In this document: one piece after another, positions 16,321 to 24,709 of the stretch
Numbering within the stretch: the first letter of the stretch is position 1
Layout: every line of letters begins with the position of its first letter
From: Marinobacter profundi
GTDB lineage: Bacteria > Pseudomonadota > Gammaproteobacteria > Pseudomonadales > Oleiphilaceae
Direction: 5' to 3'
Length of the DNA: 64,000 bases
Assembly (NCBI RefSeq): GCF_002744715.1
Contig: NZ_KZ319371.1
Coordinates: 1-64,000, forward strand
Position numbers and translations under genes: made by a program
The notes under the pieces: generated by a model
What the model was told of the DNA's origin: nothing
Databases searched by the model: none
Seen by the model: only the letters and a program-made list of their open reading frames with translations

Positions 16321-16749
16321 ATGGCTATGTACACGATTGAAATCGAGGAAACCTTTGACGTCCCCCGCAACCGGGTCTTTGCCCTGTTTGCCGACCACCA
16401 GCGTTTCGGCAAACTGCTCGGGGCACCGGTCCGGCGGATCAAAGACAGTGACCAGGCCGATCCCAACGGGCTGGGTTCGGTACGCAAGATCGGAATCGGT
16501 CCGGTCGGGCTGGAAGAAACCGTAACCGGCTTCGAGCCCGATTCGCTGATCGAATACACCATCACCAGCGCCAGCCCCATCAAGAACCACCTGGGCCGAA
16601 TCCGCTTCGAAGACACCCCGGAAGGCCATACCCGGATCAACTACCGCATAACCTTCGACGAGTTCCTGCCCTATACCGGCCGGCTGGTCAGTGCGGCACT
16701 GGAGCAGGGACTGCGCAAGGGCATTCGCCGGGTCCCGCACCACGCCTGA
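16321..16749 (+). CDS. SRPBCC (START-like) family protein
   Basis: 142 residues from the ATG at 16321. It reads MAMYTIEIEETFDVPRNRVF, then ALFADHQRFGKLLG, the usual opening of polyketide-cyclase/START-type helix-grip proteins, which bind hydrophobic ligands in a cavity. A central GLEETVTGFEPDSLIEYTI and a C-terminal helix fit the fold. The family has no fixed catalytic residues, so function is open. It is a single gene ending just before a good intrinsic terminator. Confidence 0.8.
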   Translation: MAMYTIEIEETFDVPRNRVFALFADHQRFGKLLGAPVRRIKDSDQADPNGLGSVRKIGIGPVGLEETVTGFEPDSLIEYTITSASPIKNHLGRIRFEDTPEGHTRINYRITFDEFLPYTGRLVSAALEQGLRKGIRRVPHHA

Positions 16750-16756
16750 ACGTCTG

Positions 16757-16794
16757 GCAACGGCGTCCGGTAATGTGGCGCCGTTGCATTTTGT
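16757..16794 (+). terminator. Intrinsic terminator after the SRPBCC gene
   Basis: The arms GCAACGGCG (16757-16765) and CGCCGTTGC (16779-16787) form a perfect 9-bp stem with a 13-base loop. ATTTTGTT follows. It lies 7 bases after the SRPBCC stop. Confidence 0.8.
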
Positions 16795-16917
16795 TACTTG
16801 ATGGATATCACTTTCTTGACCTGACGCAAGAACACGCCCGCCACCCTCCCGTACCCTGCGCCCCAATGTTTCAACCTGGCCCTGCAAGTCGGATGTGTTT
16901 CATTTTGGGAGAAAAAG

Positions 16918-17718
16918 ATGGCGGCTGAACCCATCGTTCTGTTTGATAACGGGCACCACAAGTGCCTGATGTTCGATTCACTGGTCGCGGGCGAAGGCGT
17001 CCAGTCCAACCAGTTCCTCATTGTTGACGGCAAGCACGAAGCCCTGATCGATCCGGGCGGAGACCTCACCTACACCCCGCTGGCTGTCGCGGCGTCCCGG
17101 TACATGAATATCCGCGACATGGACTACGTGTTCGCGTCGCACCAGGATCCCGACATTATCGGAGCCATCGATCGCTGGATCGTCCACACCAAGGCGCAGA
17201 TTGTCACCTCCCGCCTGTGGGCCCGCTTCCTGCCGCACCTGGTGTCCGGCTATGTCACGCAACAGCTGAGCGGCAGCGTTTACGACCGGATTACCGCCAT
17301 TCCGGACGGCGGCGCCAACGTACGCTTCGGTGAGAGCTATATCCAGTGCCTGCCCGCCCACTTCATGCACTCCGTGGGTAACCTGCAGTTCTACGATCCG
17401 GTGTCCAAGATCCTGTTCTCCGGCGACCTGGGCGCGTCAATTGGCGCACAGGACGATCACCTCCCGGTGCAGGACTTCAACAAGCACATCCCCACGATGG
17501 CTGGCTTCCACCGCCGCTACATTGCGTCCCGCAAGGTGTGCGGCCTCTGGGCCAACATGGTGCGCCAGATGGATGTCAGCATGATCGTACCCCAGCACGG
17601 CAAGCGCTTTGAGGGCCCGGCGATGGTGGACCAGTTCCTCAACTGGGTCAGTAACATGGACTGCGGTATCGACCTGATGAGCCAGGAAAATTACCGGCCG
17701 CCGGTGGATTACGTCTGA
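16918..17718 (+). CDS. Diiron metallo-beta-lactamase-fold protein (ODP-like)
   Basis: 266 residues with the metallo-beta-lactamase fold of the diiron half of flavodiiron proteins: SHQDPDIIGAI, HFMHSVGNLQFYD, FSGDLGAS and PQHGKRF. These supply the usual His/Asp metal ligands. There is no flavodoxin domain, so it resembles stand-alone oxygen-binding diiron proteins (ODP), which sense or reduce O2 or NO. FDNGHHKCLMF at the start is also typical. It is cytoplasmic, with no signal peptide. No chemoreceptor or electron-transfer partner lies beside it. Confidence 0.85.
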   Translation: MAAEPIVLFDNGHHKCLMFDSLVAGEGVQSNQFLIVDGKHEALIDPGGDLTYTPLAVAASRYMNIRDMDYVFASHQDPDIIGAIDRWIVHTKAQIVTSRLWARFLPHLVSGYVTQQLSGSVYDRITAIPDGGANVRFGESYIQCLPAHFMHSVGNLQFYDPVSKILFSGDLGASIGAQDDHLPVQDFNKHIPTMAGFHRRYIASRKVCGLWANMVRQMDVSMIVPQHGKRFEGPAMVDQFLNWVSNMDCGIDLMSQENYRPPVDYV

Positions 17719-17800
17719 GTGACCGGGCAAGGTAAGTAGATTCATCTACTGTCATTAAAGGCCATCAATCGCTCTGCCTCTACCCTTTGCGAGATCTTCA

Positions 17801-17818
17801 TGTGTACAGTTGTACACA
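17801..17818. promoter_or_regulatory. Perfect palindrome, probable operator
   Basis: TGTGTACAGTTGTACACA has perfect 8-bp arms (TGTGTACA and TGTACACA) around GT. It ends 33 bases before the ATG of the hypothetical gene at 17852. Such short-spacer palindromes are typical operators of TetR- or GntR-like dimers. A smaller inverted repeat (AGTAGA-TTCA-TCTACT) lies at 17735-17750. Confidence 0.55.
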
Positions 17819-17851
17819 CATGAAATCGAGGCCAAAAAAGGAGGCTCTCAC

Positions 17852-18280
17852 ATGGGCATGGTTACAGAACGATTGATCGGCCTTACCCAGGAACGGGCGA
17901 TGGAAGAGCGTACCGGCGTCACCGACCTGCACATCGGCTGGCAACGGGAGTATGCACAGCAGGACCAGCGGGATCCGTGCGGTCACCTGCATCGTGCGCC
18001 GGTGGTTACCTGGCAATATAACGGCGCCCTTTGCCAGTACGTACCCCGCCTGACTTTCCGGCCAAACTTTGCCGAAACAGCCTGGATCCGCCGCCTGTTA
18101 TGCCTGGAACACGAGGCCGAATTCCGGATCGACAGCGAGGCCCTCGCGGCTGACATCGAATCCATGCTGGTCAGAACACCTGAAGGTCAGCGGGCCGCTC
18201 CACAGGCACACCAGGCGCTGACGCCCGCAGGGCGTCCAGGACCTTGTGATCACGATCGTAGATGTCGCGCCGGAAATTAA
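17852..18280 (+). CDS. Hypothetical protein, 3' end antisense to L,D-transpeptidase gene
   Basis: 142 residues from the ATG at 17852, which has AAAAGGAGG nine bases upstream. I do not recognise the family. The first ~105 residues look protein-like, with VVTWQYNGALCQYVPRLTF, a soluble mixed alpha/beta pattern and several cysteines. The last ~37 residues are Pro/Arg-rich and lie antisense to the end of the L,D-transpeptidase gene, a 110-base tail-to-tail overlap. Either the overlap is real or a stop was lost near 18170. A perfect palindrome just upstream suggests the gene is regulated. Confidence 0.6.
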   Translation: MGMVTERLIGLTQERAMEERTGVTDLHIGWQREYAQQDQRDPCGHLHRAPVVTWQYNGALCQYVPRLTFRPNFAETAWIRRLLCLEHEAEFRIDSEALAADIESMLVRTPEGQRAAPQAHQALTPAGRPGPCDHDRRCRAGN

Positions 18281-19439
18281 GGGTGCCATCCGCTTCGGCC
18301 CAGGCGGTCCAGTACTGCAAATGAATCGGGACCGGCTCCGGCAGGTGGACCACCCGGGTCTCGCCGCGGTCGAGAATGCTGTTGATCCGTCCCCGGTCCC
18401 ATCCCTCATCACCCAGTAACTGAAGGGCCAGTTCGAAGGGGCGGTCCACCCGGATACAGCCGGAGCTGAAGATCCGCTCGGTCCGCCAGAACAGGTTCTT
18501 GGCAGGGGTATCGTGCAGGTAAACTGCGAACCGGTTGGGGAACATGAACTTGACCTGGCCGAGCGCATTGGTCGGCCCGGGCTGCTGGACCAGCTGGTAA
18601 GGAAAATAGCTCCTGGACAGGCTGTCCCAGTCGATGGTGTCGGGGTCAACCAGCCTGCGTTCATCGCCCCAGCCCTGATAAATCGCAAACCCCAGACGAC
18701 GGAGACGATCCGGATCCCGGCGGATCTTCGGAAGCTCATCCTCAACCATGAGTTTGAACGGCACCGTCCAGGTGGGGTTGAATTCCAGGTAACGAATCTG
18801 ATCGCTGAACAACGGCGTGCTGCGATAGGGCCGACCCACCACTACCCGATGGGTGCCGGCAAGCCGGCCATCCCGGAACACCTGCAGTTCGTAGCCGGCG
18901 ATATTGACCTGGACCCGGGTCTCCCCCAGTACATCCGGTAGCCATCGCCAGCGCTCGAGATTTACATCGATGGTATTAAGCCGCTGCTGGGGCGTGACGT
19001 TCATCGCTTCCAGAGTGCGACGACCGATCACCCCATCCACCTCCAGACCGTGCCGCGCCTGGAAGTTGCGCACTGCGGATTCCAGTTCCAGGTCATAGTA
19101 GAGGGAGGGATCCTCCATGCCTGAGGCGGTGAAGTCCCCCAGCAGCGTCAGGCGCTGACGGATCTGTGGCAAGCGCTCGTCGCTTTCCCCGGAGTGGATA
19201 GACGGTCCCGGCGGTATAACCGGCCATTCCAGTCCCTGCAACACCTTGACCTGCACCCGCGCGTTCAACAATCGCTGATACCCTTCGTGAGGTGGGTCGA
19301 CCAGCTCGACGGCGTCTCCGGCCAACGGATCTGCCAGCGCGTCCTCCTCGGCGTTGGCAGCGCAGGCCCAGACCAGGAGGGTCACTACCAGGCCGACGCT
19401 CCACTGCCGGCCATACAACATTCCCCGCGGATCAGTCAT
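18171..19439 (-). CDS. L,D-transpeptidase with peptidoglycan-binding domain (LdtD/YcbB type)
   Basis: 422 residues with a signal peptide (hydrophobic residues 15-30, ending AANA). A peptidoglycan-binding domain spans about 95-147 (LESAVRNFQARHGLEVDGVIG). The YkuD catalytic domain contains HD at 309-310 and SSGCIRV with the nucleophile C328. The enzyme makes 3-3 crosslinks in the periplasm. Domain order and size match E. coli LdtD (shorter, lacking some of its N-terminus). AAGGAGAGG precedes the ATG. The 3' end overlaps the opposing hypothetical gene. Confidence 0.92.
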   Translation of the reverse strand: MTDPRGMLYGRQWSVGLVVTLLVWACAANAEEDALADPLAGDAVELVDPPHEGYQRLLNARVQVKVLQGLEWPVIPPGPSIHSGESDERLPQIRQRLTLLGDFTASGMEDPSLYYDLELESAVRNFQARHGLEVDGVIGRRTLEAMNVTPQQRLNTIDVNLERWRWLPDVLGETRVQVNIAGYELQVFRDGRLAGTHRVVVGRPYRSTPLFSDQIRYLEFNPTWTVPFKLMVEDELPKIRRDPDRLRRLGFAIYQGWGDERRLVDPDTIDWDSLSRSYFPYQLVQQPGPTNALGQVKFMFPNRFAVYLHDTPAKNLFWRTERIFSSGCIRVDRPFELALQLLGDEGWDRGRINSILDRGETRVVHLPEPVPIHLQYWTAWAEADGTLNFRRDIYDRDHKVLDALRASAPGVPVERPADLQVF

Positions 19440-19581
19440 TGCCTCTCCTTCTCACGACTCTGTCAGTAATCTTAGACGTTTTCCGCCCGCCCGGTTTCCG
19501 CGCGTGGTCAAATAAACCTGTTGTCAGCCTGTCTTGTCGAGTAAAATTCGCAGTTTTCGAACAGCTCAACGAGGCAGCGTT

Positions 19582-20298
19582 ATGGGCAGAGCCTATCAAA
19601 ACCGCAAAGATTCCATGGCCAAGACGGCCGCCGCGAAAACCAGGGTATACAGCAAGTATGGCCGCGAGATTTACGTATGCGCCAAGTCCGGCGGTACCGA
19701 GCCGGAAAGTAACCTGACCCTGCGCGGCCTGATTGACCGCGCCAAGAAAGACCAGGTTCCCAGCCACGTTATTGAGAAAGCCCTCGAGAAAGCCCGCGGT
19801 GGCGCCGCTGAGGACTTCTCCCCCGCCCGTTACGAGGGGTTCGGCCCCGGCAACTGCATGGTGATTATCGACTGCCTGACCGACAACCCCAACCGGACGT
19901 TTGGCGACGTTCGCCTGGCCTTCACCAAGACCAAGTGCAAGATCGGCACCCCCGGCAGTGTCAGCCATATGTTCGATCACTGTGCCATTTTCGCTTTCAA
20001 GGACCAGGACGAAGAAGCCGTTCTCGAAGCGCTGATGATGGCCGATGTCGACGTTACCGATATCGAGAACGAAGATGGCCTGATCACTGTCTTTACACCC
20101 CACACCGAATACGCCAAAGCCAAGCAGGCGCTGACCGACGCCTTCGAAGGCATTGAATTCGAGGTTGACGAGATCCAGTTCCTGCCGCAAACCTCTACAA
20201 CCATTGAAGGCGATGATGTTCCGATGTTCGAGAAGTTCCTCGACATGCTGAACGAACTGGACGACGTCCAGAACGTCTACCACAACGCGGAACTCTGA
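19582..20298 (+). CDS. YebC/PmpR family regulator, YeeN-type
   Basis: 238 residues from the ATG at 19582. The start [20 protein letters not shown] and the motifs [30 protein letters not shown] and [13 protein letters not shown] are those of the YebC/TACO1 family. The short-N-terminus features are closer to E. coli YeeN than to YebC. Members bind DNA or the ribosome; recent work on the family links it to translation of proline stretches. It is followed after 17 bases by a glutamine amidotransferase gene and probably co-transcribed. Confidence 0.9.
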   Translation: MGRAYQNRKDSMAKTAAAKTRVYSKYGREIYVCAKSGGTEPESNLTLRGLIDRAKKDQVPSHVIEKALEKARGGAAEDFSPARYEGFGPGNCMVIIDCLTDNPNRTFGDVRLAFTKTKCKIGTPGSVSHMFDHCAIFAFKDQDEEAVLEALMMADVDVTDIENEDGLITVFTPHTEYAKAKQALTDAFEGIEFEVDEIQFLPQTSTTIEGDDVPMFEKFLDMLNELDDVQNVYHNAEL

Positions 20299-20315
20299 CA
20301 ACCCGGAACGGCCCG

Positions 20316-21038
20316 ATGACGCGAATCGCCATTATCAAGACCGGCCGGACTTTCCCCTCCGTCAGCGAGCGGTTCGGGGATTTCGAGGACTGGTTCATCA
20401 CCGCGCTCGGGCCCGGTCCGCAGATTACCGTAATTGATGTGACGGGTGGCGATTCCTGCGGGCCGGTAGCCGACTGGGACGGCATCGTGGTGACCGGATC
20501 TCCGGCCATGGTGACGGACCGGGCCGGCTGGAGCGAGGCGACCGCAAAATGGCTTGCCGAGGCCGTCGAACGGGAGATTCCGGTCTTGGGCGTGTGCTAT
20601 GGCCACCAGTTGCTGGCTCACGGAACCGGCGGCCAGGTGGACAACCACCCTCGCGGTCGCGAATCCGGAACCCACTGCATCCGGCTTCATGAGGCGGCCC
20701 GCCAGGACCCGCTCTTCGAGGGCCTGCCGGAACGCTTCCCGGCCCAGCTTACTCACCGCCAGTCCGTCATCAGCCTGCCACCGGGAGCCGTGTTGCTGGC
20801 ATCAACGGACTTTGAACCCCACCAGGCCTACCGGATTGGCCGCTGTGCCTGGGGCGTGCAGTTCCACCCGGAATTCAGTGCCGAGGTGATGCGAGCCTAC
20901 CTCGAGATCCAGGCTGACAGCCTGCGCGCCGAAAACCAGCGGCCGGAAACCCTGCTCGCTGCCGTGACCGATACCCCGGAAGCAACTGGCCTGCTGCGCC
21001 GCTTCCTGCACCTGGTTACCAACCGGTCCAGTCGCTAA
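20316..21038 (+). CDS. Class I glutamine amidotransferase-like protein
   Basis: 240 residues. The triad is visible: nucleophile C94 in LGVCYGHQLLAH, then His-Glu in QFHPEFS. This is the stand-alone GMP-synthase-like glutaminase group, with no synthetase domain, so the ammonia acceptor is unknown. It starts 17 bases after the YeeN-type gene, likely in one transcript. It converges on the FHA gene seven bases past its stop. Confidence 0.88.
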   Translation: MTRIAIIKTGRTFPSVSERFGDFEDWFITALGPGPQITVIDVTGGDSCGPVADWDGIVVTGSPAMVTDRAGWSEATAKWLAEAVEREIPVLGVCYGHQLLAHGTGGQVDNHPRGRESGTHCIRLHEAARQDPLFEGLPERFPAQLTHRQSVISLPPGAVLLASTDFEPHQAYRIGRCAWGVQFHPEFSAEVMRAYLEIQADSLRAENQRPETLLAAVTDTPEATGLLRRFLHLVTNRSSR

Positions 21039-21044
21039 CGCACG

Positions 21045-21398
21045 TTACTCCTCGAGAATGTAGGCGGTTTGCTCCAGCGCATTCTCGCTGTCATCAATAA
21101 AGCGGAACTCGTTCCAGCCGATGCGGATCAGATCATTACTGTTCAGGCGCTGACGCTCGCTGACCCGCAGGTCATTCACCAGTGTGCCGTTGGTGCTGTT
21201 GCAGTCCGAGATGTAGTAATCGGTAACACCATCGAGGTAAGCATTGGGAATCGCTTCGATCACAGCATGTTGGCCGCTGACCGAAATCTCGTCGATGCGG
21301 ATGCTGTTTTCCGCCCGCCGACCAATCGTCACGAGGGACTGATCGAGGTCAAACGACATGACCACAACATTGTCGACAAGCTGGGACAGTGATGCCAT
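21045..21398 (-). CDS. FHA domain protein
   Basis: 117 residues, almost entirely one forkhead-associated domain: VTIGRRAENSIRIDEISVSGQH, then DCNSTNGTLVNDL. The Gly-Arg, Ser-x-x-His and Asn-Gly residues that bind phosphothreonine are present. It is the third gene after a Ser/Thr kinase and a PP2C phosphatase on the same strand, 14 bases after the phosphatase stop. It is likely the reader of phosphorylation placed by that kinase. Confidence 0.92.
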   Translation of the reverse strand: MASLSQLVDNVVVMSFDLDQSLVTIGRRAENSIRIDEISVSGQHAVIEAIPNAYLDGVTDYYISDCNSTNGTLVNDLRVSERQRLNSNDLIRIGWNEFRFIDDSENALEQTAYILEE

Positions 21399-21412
21399 CG
21401 GAAAATCCTCAG

Positions 21413-22162
21413 TTAGAGCACAGTTAACAAAACCACAGAGACGTTATCGCTCGCCTGGTTGGCCAGACTGGCGTCAACCAGCTGACGGACCTGTTCTGCA
21501 GACGACGCCTCCCCACCAAGTAATCCGGACCAGCAGCTCTCCGGCAGCGCCCCGGTCAACCCGTCGGAACAGAGCAGCAGGCGATCTCCGGCAAGCAGAT
21601 CGATCCTGCGCATGCTCGCCAGCACATCCGATGAGCCGCCCAGGGCTCGCGTAAGAACATTGCGGAAGGGCACTTTCGGAACATCGCGCTCGTTGATGCT
21701 GCCGTCCTCGAGCATCTTCTGTACCACGGTGTCGTCGCGGGTCTGGCACTGCACTTCCCCACCGCGGATCAGATAGCAGCGGGAATCTCCCAGATGGGCA
21801 ATGTGAGCTTCATCGTCACGAATCCAGGCCAGAACCAGGGTTGTGCCCATCTTTGCCAGCGCCGGCATCTGCTGACGCCGCGACAGGATCCGCCGCTGCG
21901 CCAGGTTGAACGCTGCCTGGATCGCATCATCCATTGTCATGGGATCCTGATCCGGTATTTCCAGTTTGGGACCAATCACCTCCAGCACGGCGGCAACCGC
22001 AAGCTCACTCGCCACGCTGCCACCCGCATAGCCACCCATGCCGTCGGCAACGACGAGCAACGCCTGATCCCCCGCCTGACTTACCCGCCAGGCCACCGCA
22101 TCCTCATTGACCGCCCTCCGAACACCGGCATCGGACAATCCGGCCACGGCAAAACACGTCAT
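21413..22162 (-). CDS. PP2C-type Ser/Thr protein phosphatase
   Basis: 249 residues with PP2C motifs: NEDAVAWRV near the start, LLVVADGMGGYAGG supplying metal ligands, AHLGDSRCYLIRGG, LLLCSDGLTG and the C-terminal SDNVSVVLL. It is soluble, with no membrane segment. It overlaps the kinase gene by ATGA, so kinase and phosphatase are coupled. It should remove phosphates added by the neighbouring kinase. Confidence 0.94.
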   Translation of the reverse strand: MTCFAVAGLSDAGVRRAVNEDAVAWRVSQAGDQALLVVADGMGGYAGGSVASELAVAAVLEVIGPKLEIPDQDPMTMDDAIQAAFNLAQRRILSRRQQMPALAKMGTTLVLAWIRDDEAHIAHLGDSRCYLIRGGEVQCQTRDDTVVQKMLEDGSINERDVPKVPFRNVLTRALGGSSDVLASMRRIDLLAGDRLLLCSDGLTGALPESCWSGLLGGEASSAEQVRQLVDASLANQASDNVSVVLLTVL

Positions 22163-23754
22163 GAGACCACCCGTTCCGTTTCGCGAACCAGCACCCGCCG
22201 GATCGCCTCAGCCATGGCGCCAGCACTGGCAAACCGCTTGTCCGGCTCCCGCTGTATGGCTTTGTTGATCAGCCGGACCACGCCCTGTGGCAACTCCGGA
22301 CGCCACTCACGGACACTGCGCGGGCGTTTGTTGAGAATCTGGTAGGTCAGGCTGGCAAGCGTGTCACCGTCGTAGGGGGTCTCGCCGGAGACCAGCTTGT
22401 ACAGGGTCACCCCCAGACTGTAGATATCCGAGTGGCCGGTTACCTTGCTCCCCTTCAACTGTTCGGGGGACATGTAAAGAGGACTGCCCATCACACTACC
22501 GGTCCGGGTCCGGGAGTCATCGGCGATCTTGGCAATACCGAAATCGGTGATCCGCACCTCCCCGGTAGCAGGGTCATAGATAATGTTGCCGGGCTTGATA
22601 TCGCGGTGGACGATCTGGTGGCCGTGAGCATAGTCCAGTGCCTCGGCAACCCGGCCGACAATGTCGAGCACGGTGGCAAGCGGCAGCAGCTTTCTTGGCC
22701 GGCTGAAGTCACTGAGCGGCCGCCCGCGGGCAAAATCCATGGCGATGTACGCCAGATCCGCGTCTTCACCGACATCATAAACGGTGACGATGGCCGGGTG
22801 ACTCAACCGCCCCGCTGCCTCGGCCTCGCGGAAGAAACGCGCCTTCAGTGCACCAGCCTCCTGCTCCTCGAAGGCTGCACAGTTCAGGGTTTTGATGGCC
22901 ACGGTGCGGGCAATCCGGGGGTCGCGGCCAAGATAAACCACGCCCATGGCACCGCGACCGATTTCCCGTTCAATCTCGTAGCGACCGAGCGTTGGCCTGC
23001 TGAGACTCTGTTCCGGGATGACCAGGGTCCTGTTGGCATCAAAGCCATCGACGCCGGGGTAACCACTCTGGCCGGCCAGTGCCTCCAGTGCGGCCAGTCG
23101 CTTGGCAACATCCCGGAAACCCTTGTCCCGCTTCAGAATGTCGCGGTAACTGGCCGCCGCCTTGTCATACTGTCGCTTGCGCTCCTGGACGATGGCTATG
23201 TCGTACAACAGACCGAGAACCGTATCGCTCGGTGAACACGCCGCCAGCGCCGCCCCCGCCTCGTCGGCCCGGCCCTGCTGCAGCAACAGCCGGCCAAGCT
23301 GCAGGCGCGCCACTCCGTTACTCTCGGCAAGGGCAAGGTTTTCCCGCCGGGGCTGCAGCCAGAACAGCATAAGGAGGTAACCGCCGACCAGGAATGACAC
23401 CACCTCACCCAGAGGAAGCCAGCTGTCGTGGTAGAACATCAGGGCCGCCTGCGTCACCAGGAGGAGGCAGCCAATCAGCAGGGTGACGGGAAGCGCAACA
23501 GCTGCCCCAAGGCGCGGGACGGCAATCACCAGGTAGAGGGCCGAGACAACCAGACCGACGTGAACCACGGCATCCGACCAGAAGGGCGCGACCGGAACGG
23601 ATGAGTACGGGTAACCAGGCAGGCCGAGCATCATCTGGTCGAGTGCGGCCAGAAACCCGGGCGTTTCGCCGGCCAGCACCAGCATCAGAGTCAGTGCCAG
23701 TATGGCCAGCCGCAGGCTGAATATTCGCGAGAGAACTGCACTGACCGGATTCAC
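22159..23754 (-). CDS. Membrane Ser/Thr protein kinase
   Basis: About 531 residues from the GTG at 23754 (AGGA upstream); a TTG at 23802 is an alternative start without a clear ribosome binding site. The N-terminal ~160 residues contain four to five hydrophobic segments. A short TPR-like helical part follows. The C-terminal 270 residues are a Hanks-type kinase: GRGAMGVVYLG, VAIKTL with the ATP lysine, HRDIKPGNIIYD catalytic loop, DFG and MSPEQL. With membrane helices first and kinase last, it differs from type VI PpkA. It heads a kinase-PP2C-FHA cassette. The signal sensed is unknown. Confidence 0.92.
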   Translation of the reverse strand: MNPVSAVLSRIFSLRLAILALTLMLVLAGETPGFLAALDQMMLGLPGYPYSSVPVAPFWSDAVVHVGLVVSALYLVIAVPRLGAAVALPVTLLIGCLLLVTQAALMFYHDSWLPLGEVVSFLVGGYLLMLFWLQPRRENLALAESNGVARLQLGRLLLQQGRADEAGAALAACSPSDTVLGLLYDIAIVQERKRQYDKAAASYRDILKRDKGFRDVAKRLAALEALAGQSGYPGVDGFDANRTLVIPEQSLSRPTLGRYEIEREIGRGAMGVVYLGRDPRIARTVAIKTLNCAAFEEQEAGALKARFFREAEAAGRLSHPAIVTVYDVGEDADLAYIAMDFARGRPLSDFSRPRKLLPLATVLDIVGRVAEALDYAHGHQIVHRDIKPGNIIYDPATGEVRITDFGIAKIADDSRTRTGSVMGSPLYMSPEQLKGSKVTGHSDIYSLGVTLYKLVSGETPYDGDTLASLTYQILNKRPRSVREWRPELPQGVVRLINKAIQREPDKRFASAGAMAEAIRRVLVRETERVVS

Positions 23755-23940
23755 AACTTCCTGGAACTCCGTTTGGGGATCCGGAAAGTCTATGGGCTTC
23801 AAAAAGATAGCAACAGGGGAACCGGTGCTATTTTTGTAAGTGAATGTTCAATTGAGACCGGCTTCACGTTGCGCGAAACAAACCTCGAGAAACCCCGGCA
23901 TCTGCCTCACTGCCGACAACACCACCTTACTGATGCTGGC

Positions 23941-24534
23941 TCAGCGTGGCGCCGCAAAAACCTGGGTCCAGTAGTTATCATAGTCGGCGGCATTCGTCAG
24001 GATGCGGCTGACGGCCATCTCGGTGAACCTGGGATCCATCAGATTGCGACAGTGGCCGGGGCTCTCGAGCCAGCCATTCACCACGTCTGTCACCTCGCCG
24101 AACCCGGCAGCAATGTTCTCCCCGACGATGGACCAGTCGTACCCGGTTGCCGACACCCGATGAGAAACCCGCAAGCCATCAGACCCGGTATGACTGAAGA
24201 AGTTATTGTCCGCCATATCGCCGCTGTGACGCTCGGCCGCACCCTCCAACCTACAGCTGTAGGTAACCGGTGCGACAGCATCGAATTGCTCATTGCCGCA
24301 ACTGCGGGCCTGCGAGCGGGCCTGGTTGACGCGCTGCCACAGCTCTGCCTGGTACGCCTCCACCTCACAGCCGGACAGCATCACGGTGCCTGCACCGGCA
24401 TCCAGCGAACCGCTCTCGGATTCGGCGACAGGCGCAACCGCCGCCGGACGGGAATCACCACCGGAGCCGCCACCACAGGCAGCAAGCAGAACGAGAGGCG
24501 CAAGTAGAACCAGAGTGCGGCTAATATCAGACAT
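23941..24534 (-). CDS. CAP/SCP-domain lipoprotein
   Basis: 197 residues. The signal peptide ends with the lipobox LLAAC, followed by a Gly/Ser/Ala linker. The CAP domain shows VNQARSQAR, RHSGDMADNNFFSHTG, VGENIAAGFG, VVNGWLESPGHCRNLMDP and a final YWTQVFAAP. The His and Glu of the CAP cavity (H in RHSGD and in SPGHC, E in GEN) are present. Such extracytoplasmic proteins bind lipids or act on the envelope; the bacterial role is mostly unknown. Confidence 0.9.
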   Translation of the reverse strand: MSDISRTLVLLAPLVLLAACGGGSGGDSRPAAVAPVAESESGSLDAGAGTVMLSGCEVEAYQAELWQRVNQARSQARSCGNEQFDAVAPVTYSCRLEGAAERHSGDMADNNFFSHTGSDGLRVSHRVSATGYDWSIVGENIAAGFGEVTDVVNGWLESPGHCRNLMDPRFTEMAVSRILTNAADYDNYWTQVFAAPR

Positions 24535-24709
24535 CGGAGCAGTCCATTTCAGATCAGGCAGATACTATAGGCCCGAAGAGGCCCTGCGTGTGTAAGGATT
24601 GGTACGCTCTCGGTTCCCCGTCAGGTCTGCAACGCACAAAAAATTACATTCCGGCACAACGCTGGGCAATAACCAGCACAATGGCTTGCAAACCGTCAAT
24701 AAACTGGCC

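Noticed and set aside
23806-23838. Terminator-like ATAGCA/TGCTAT hairpin before the kinase gene
   Set aside because: The stem is only six bases with a 13-base loop, and it lies upstream of the gene rather than after one.
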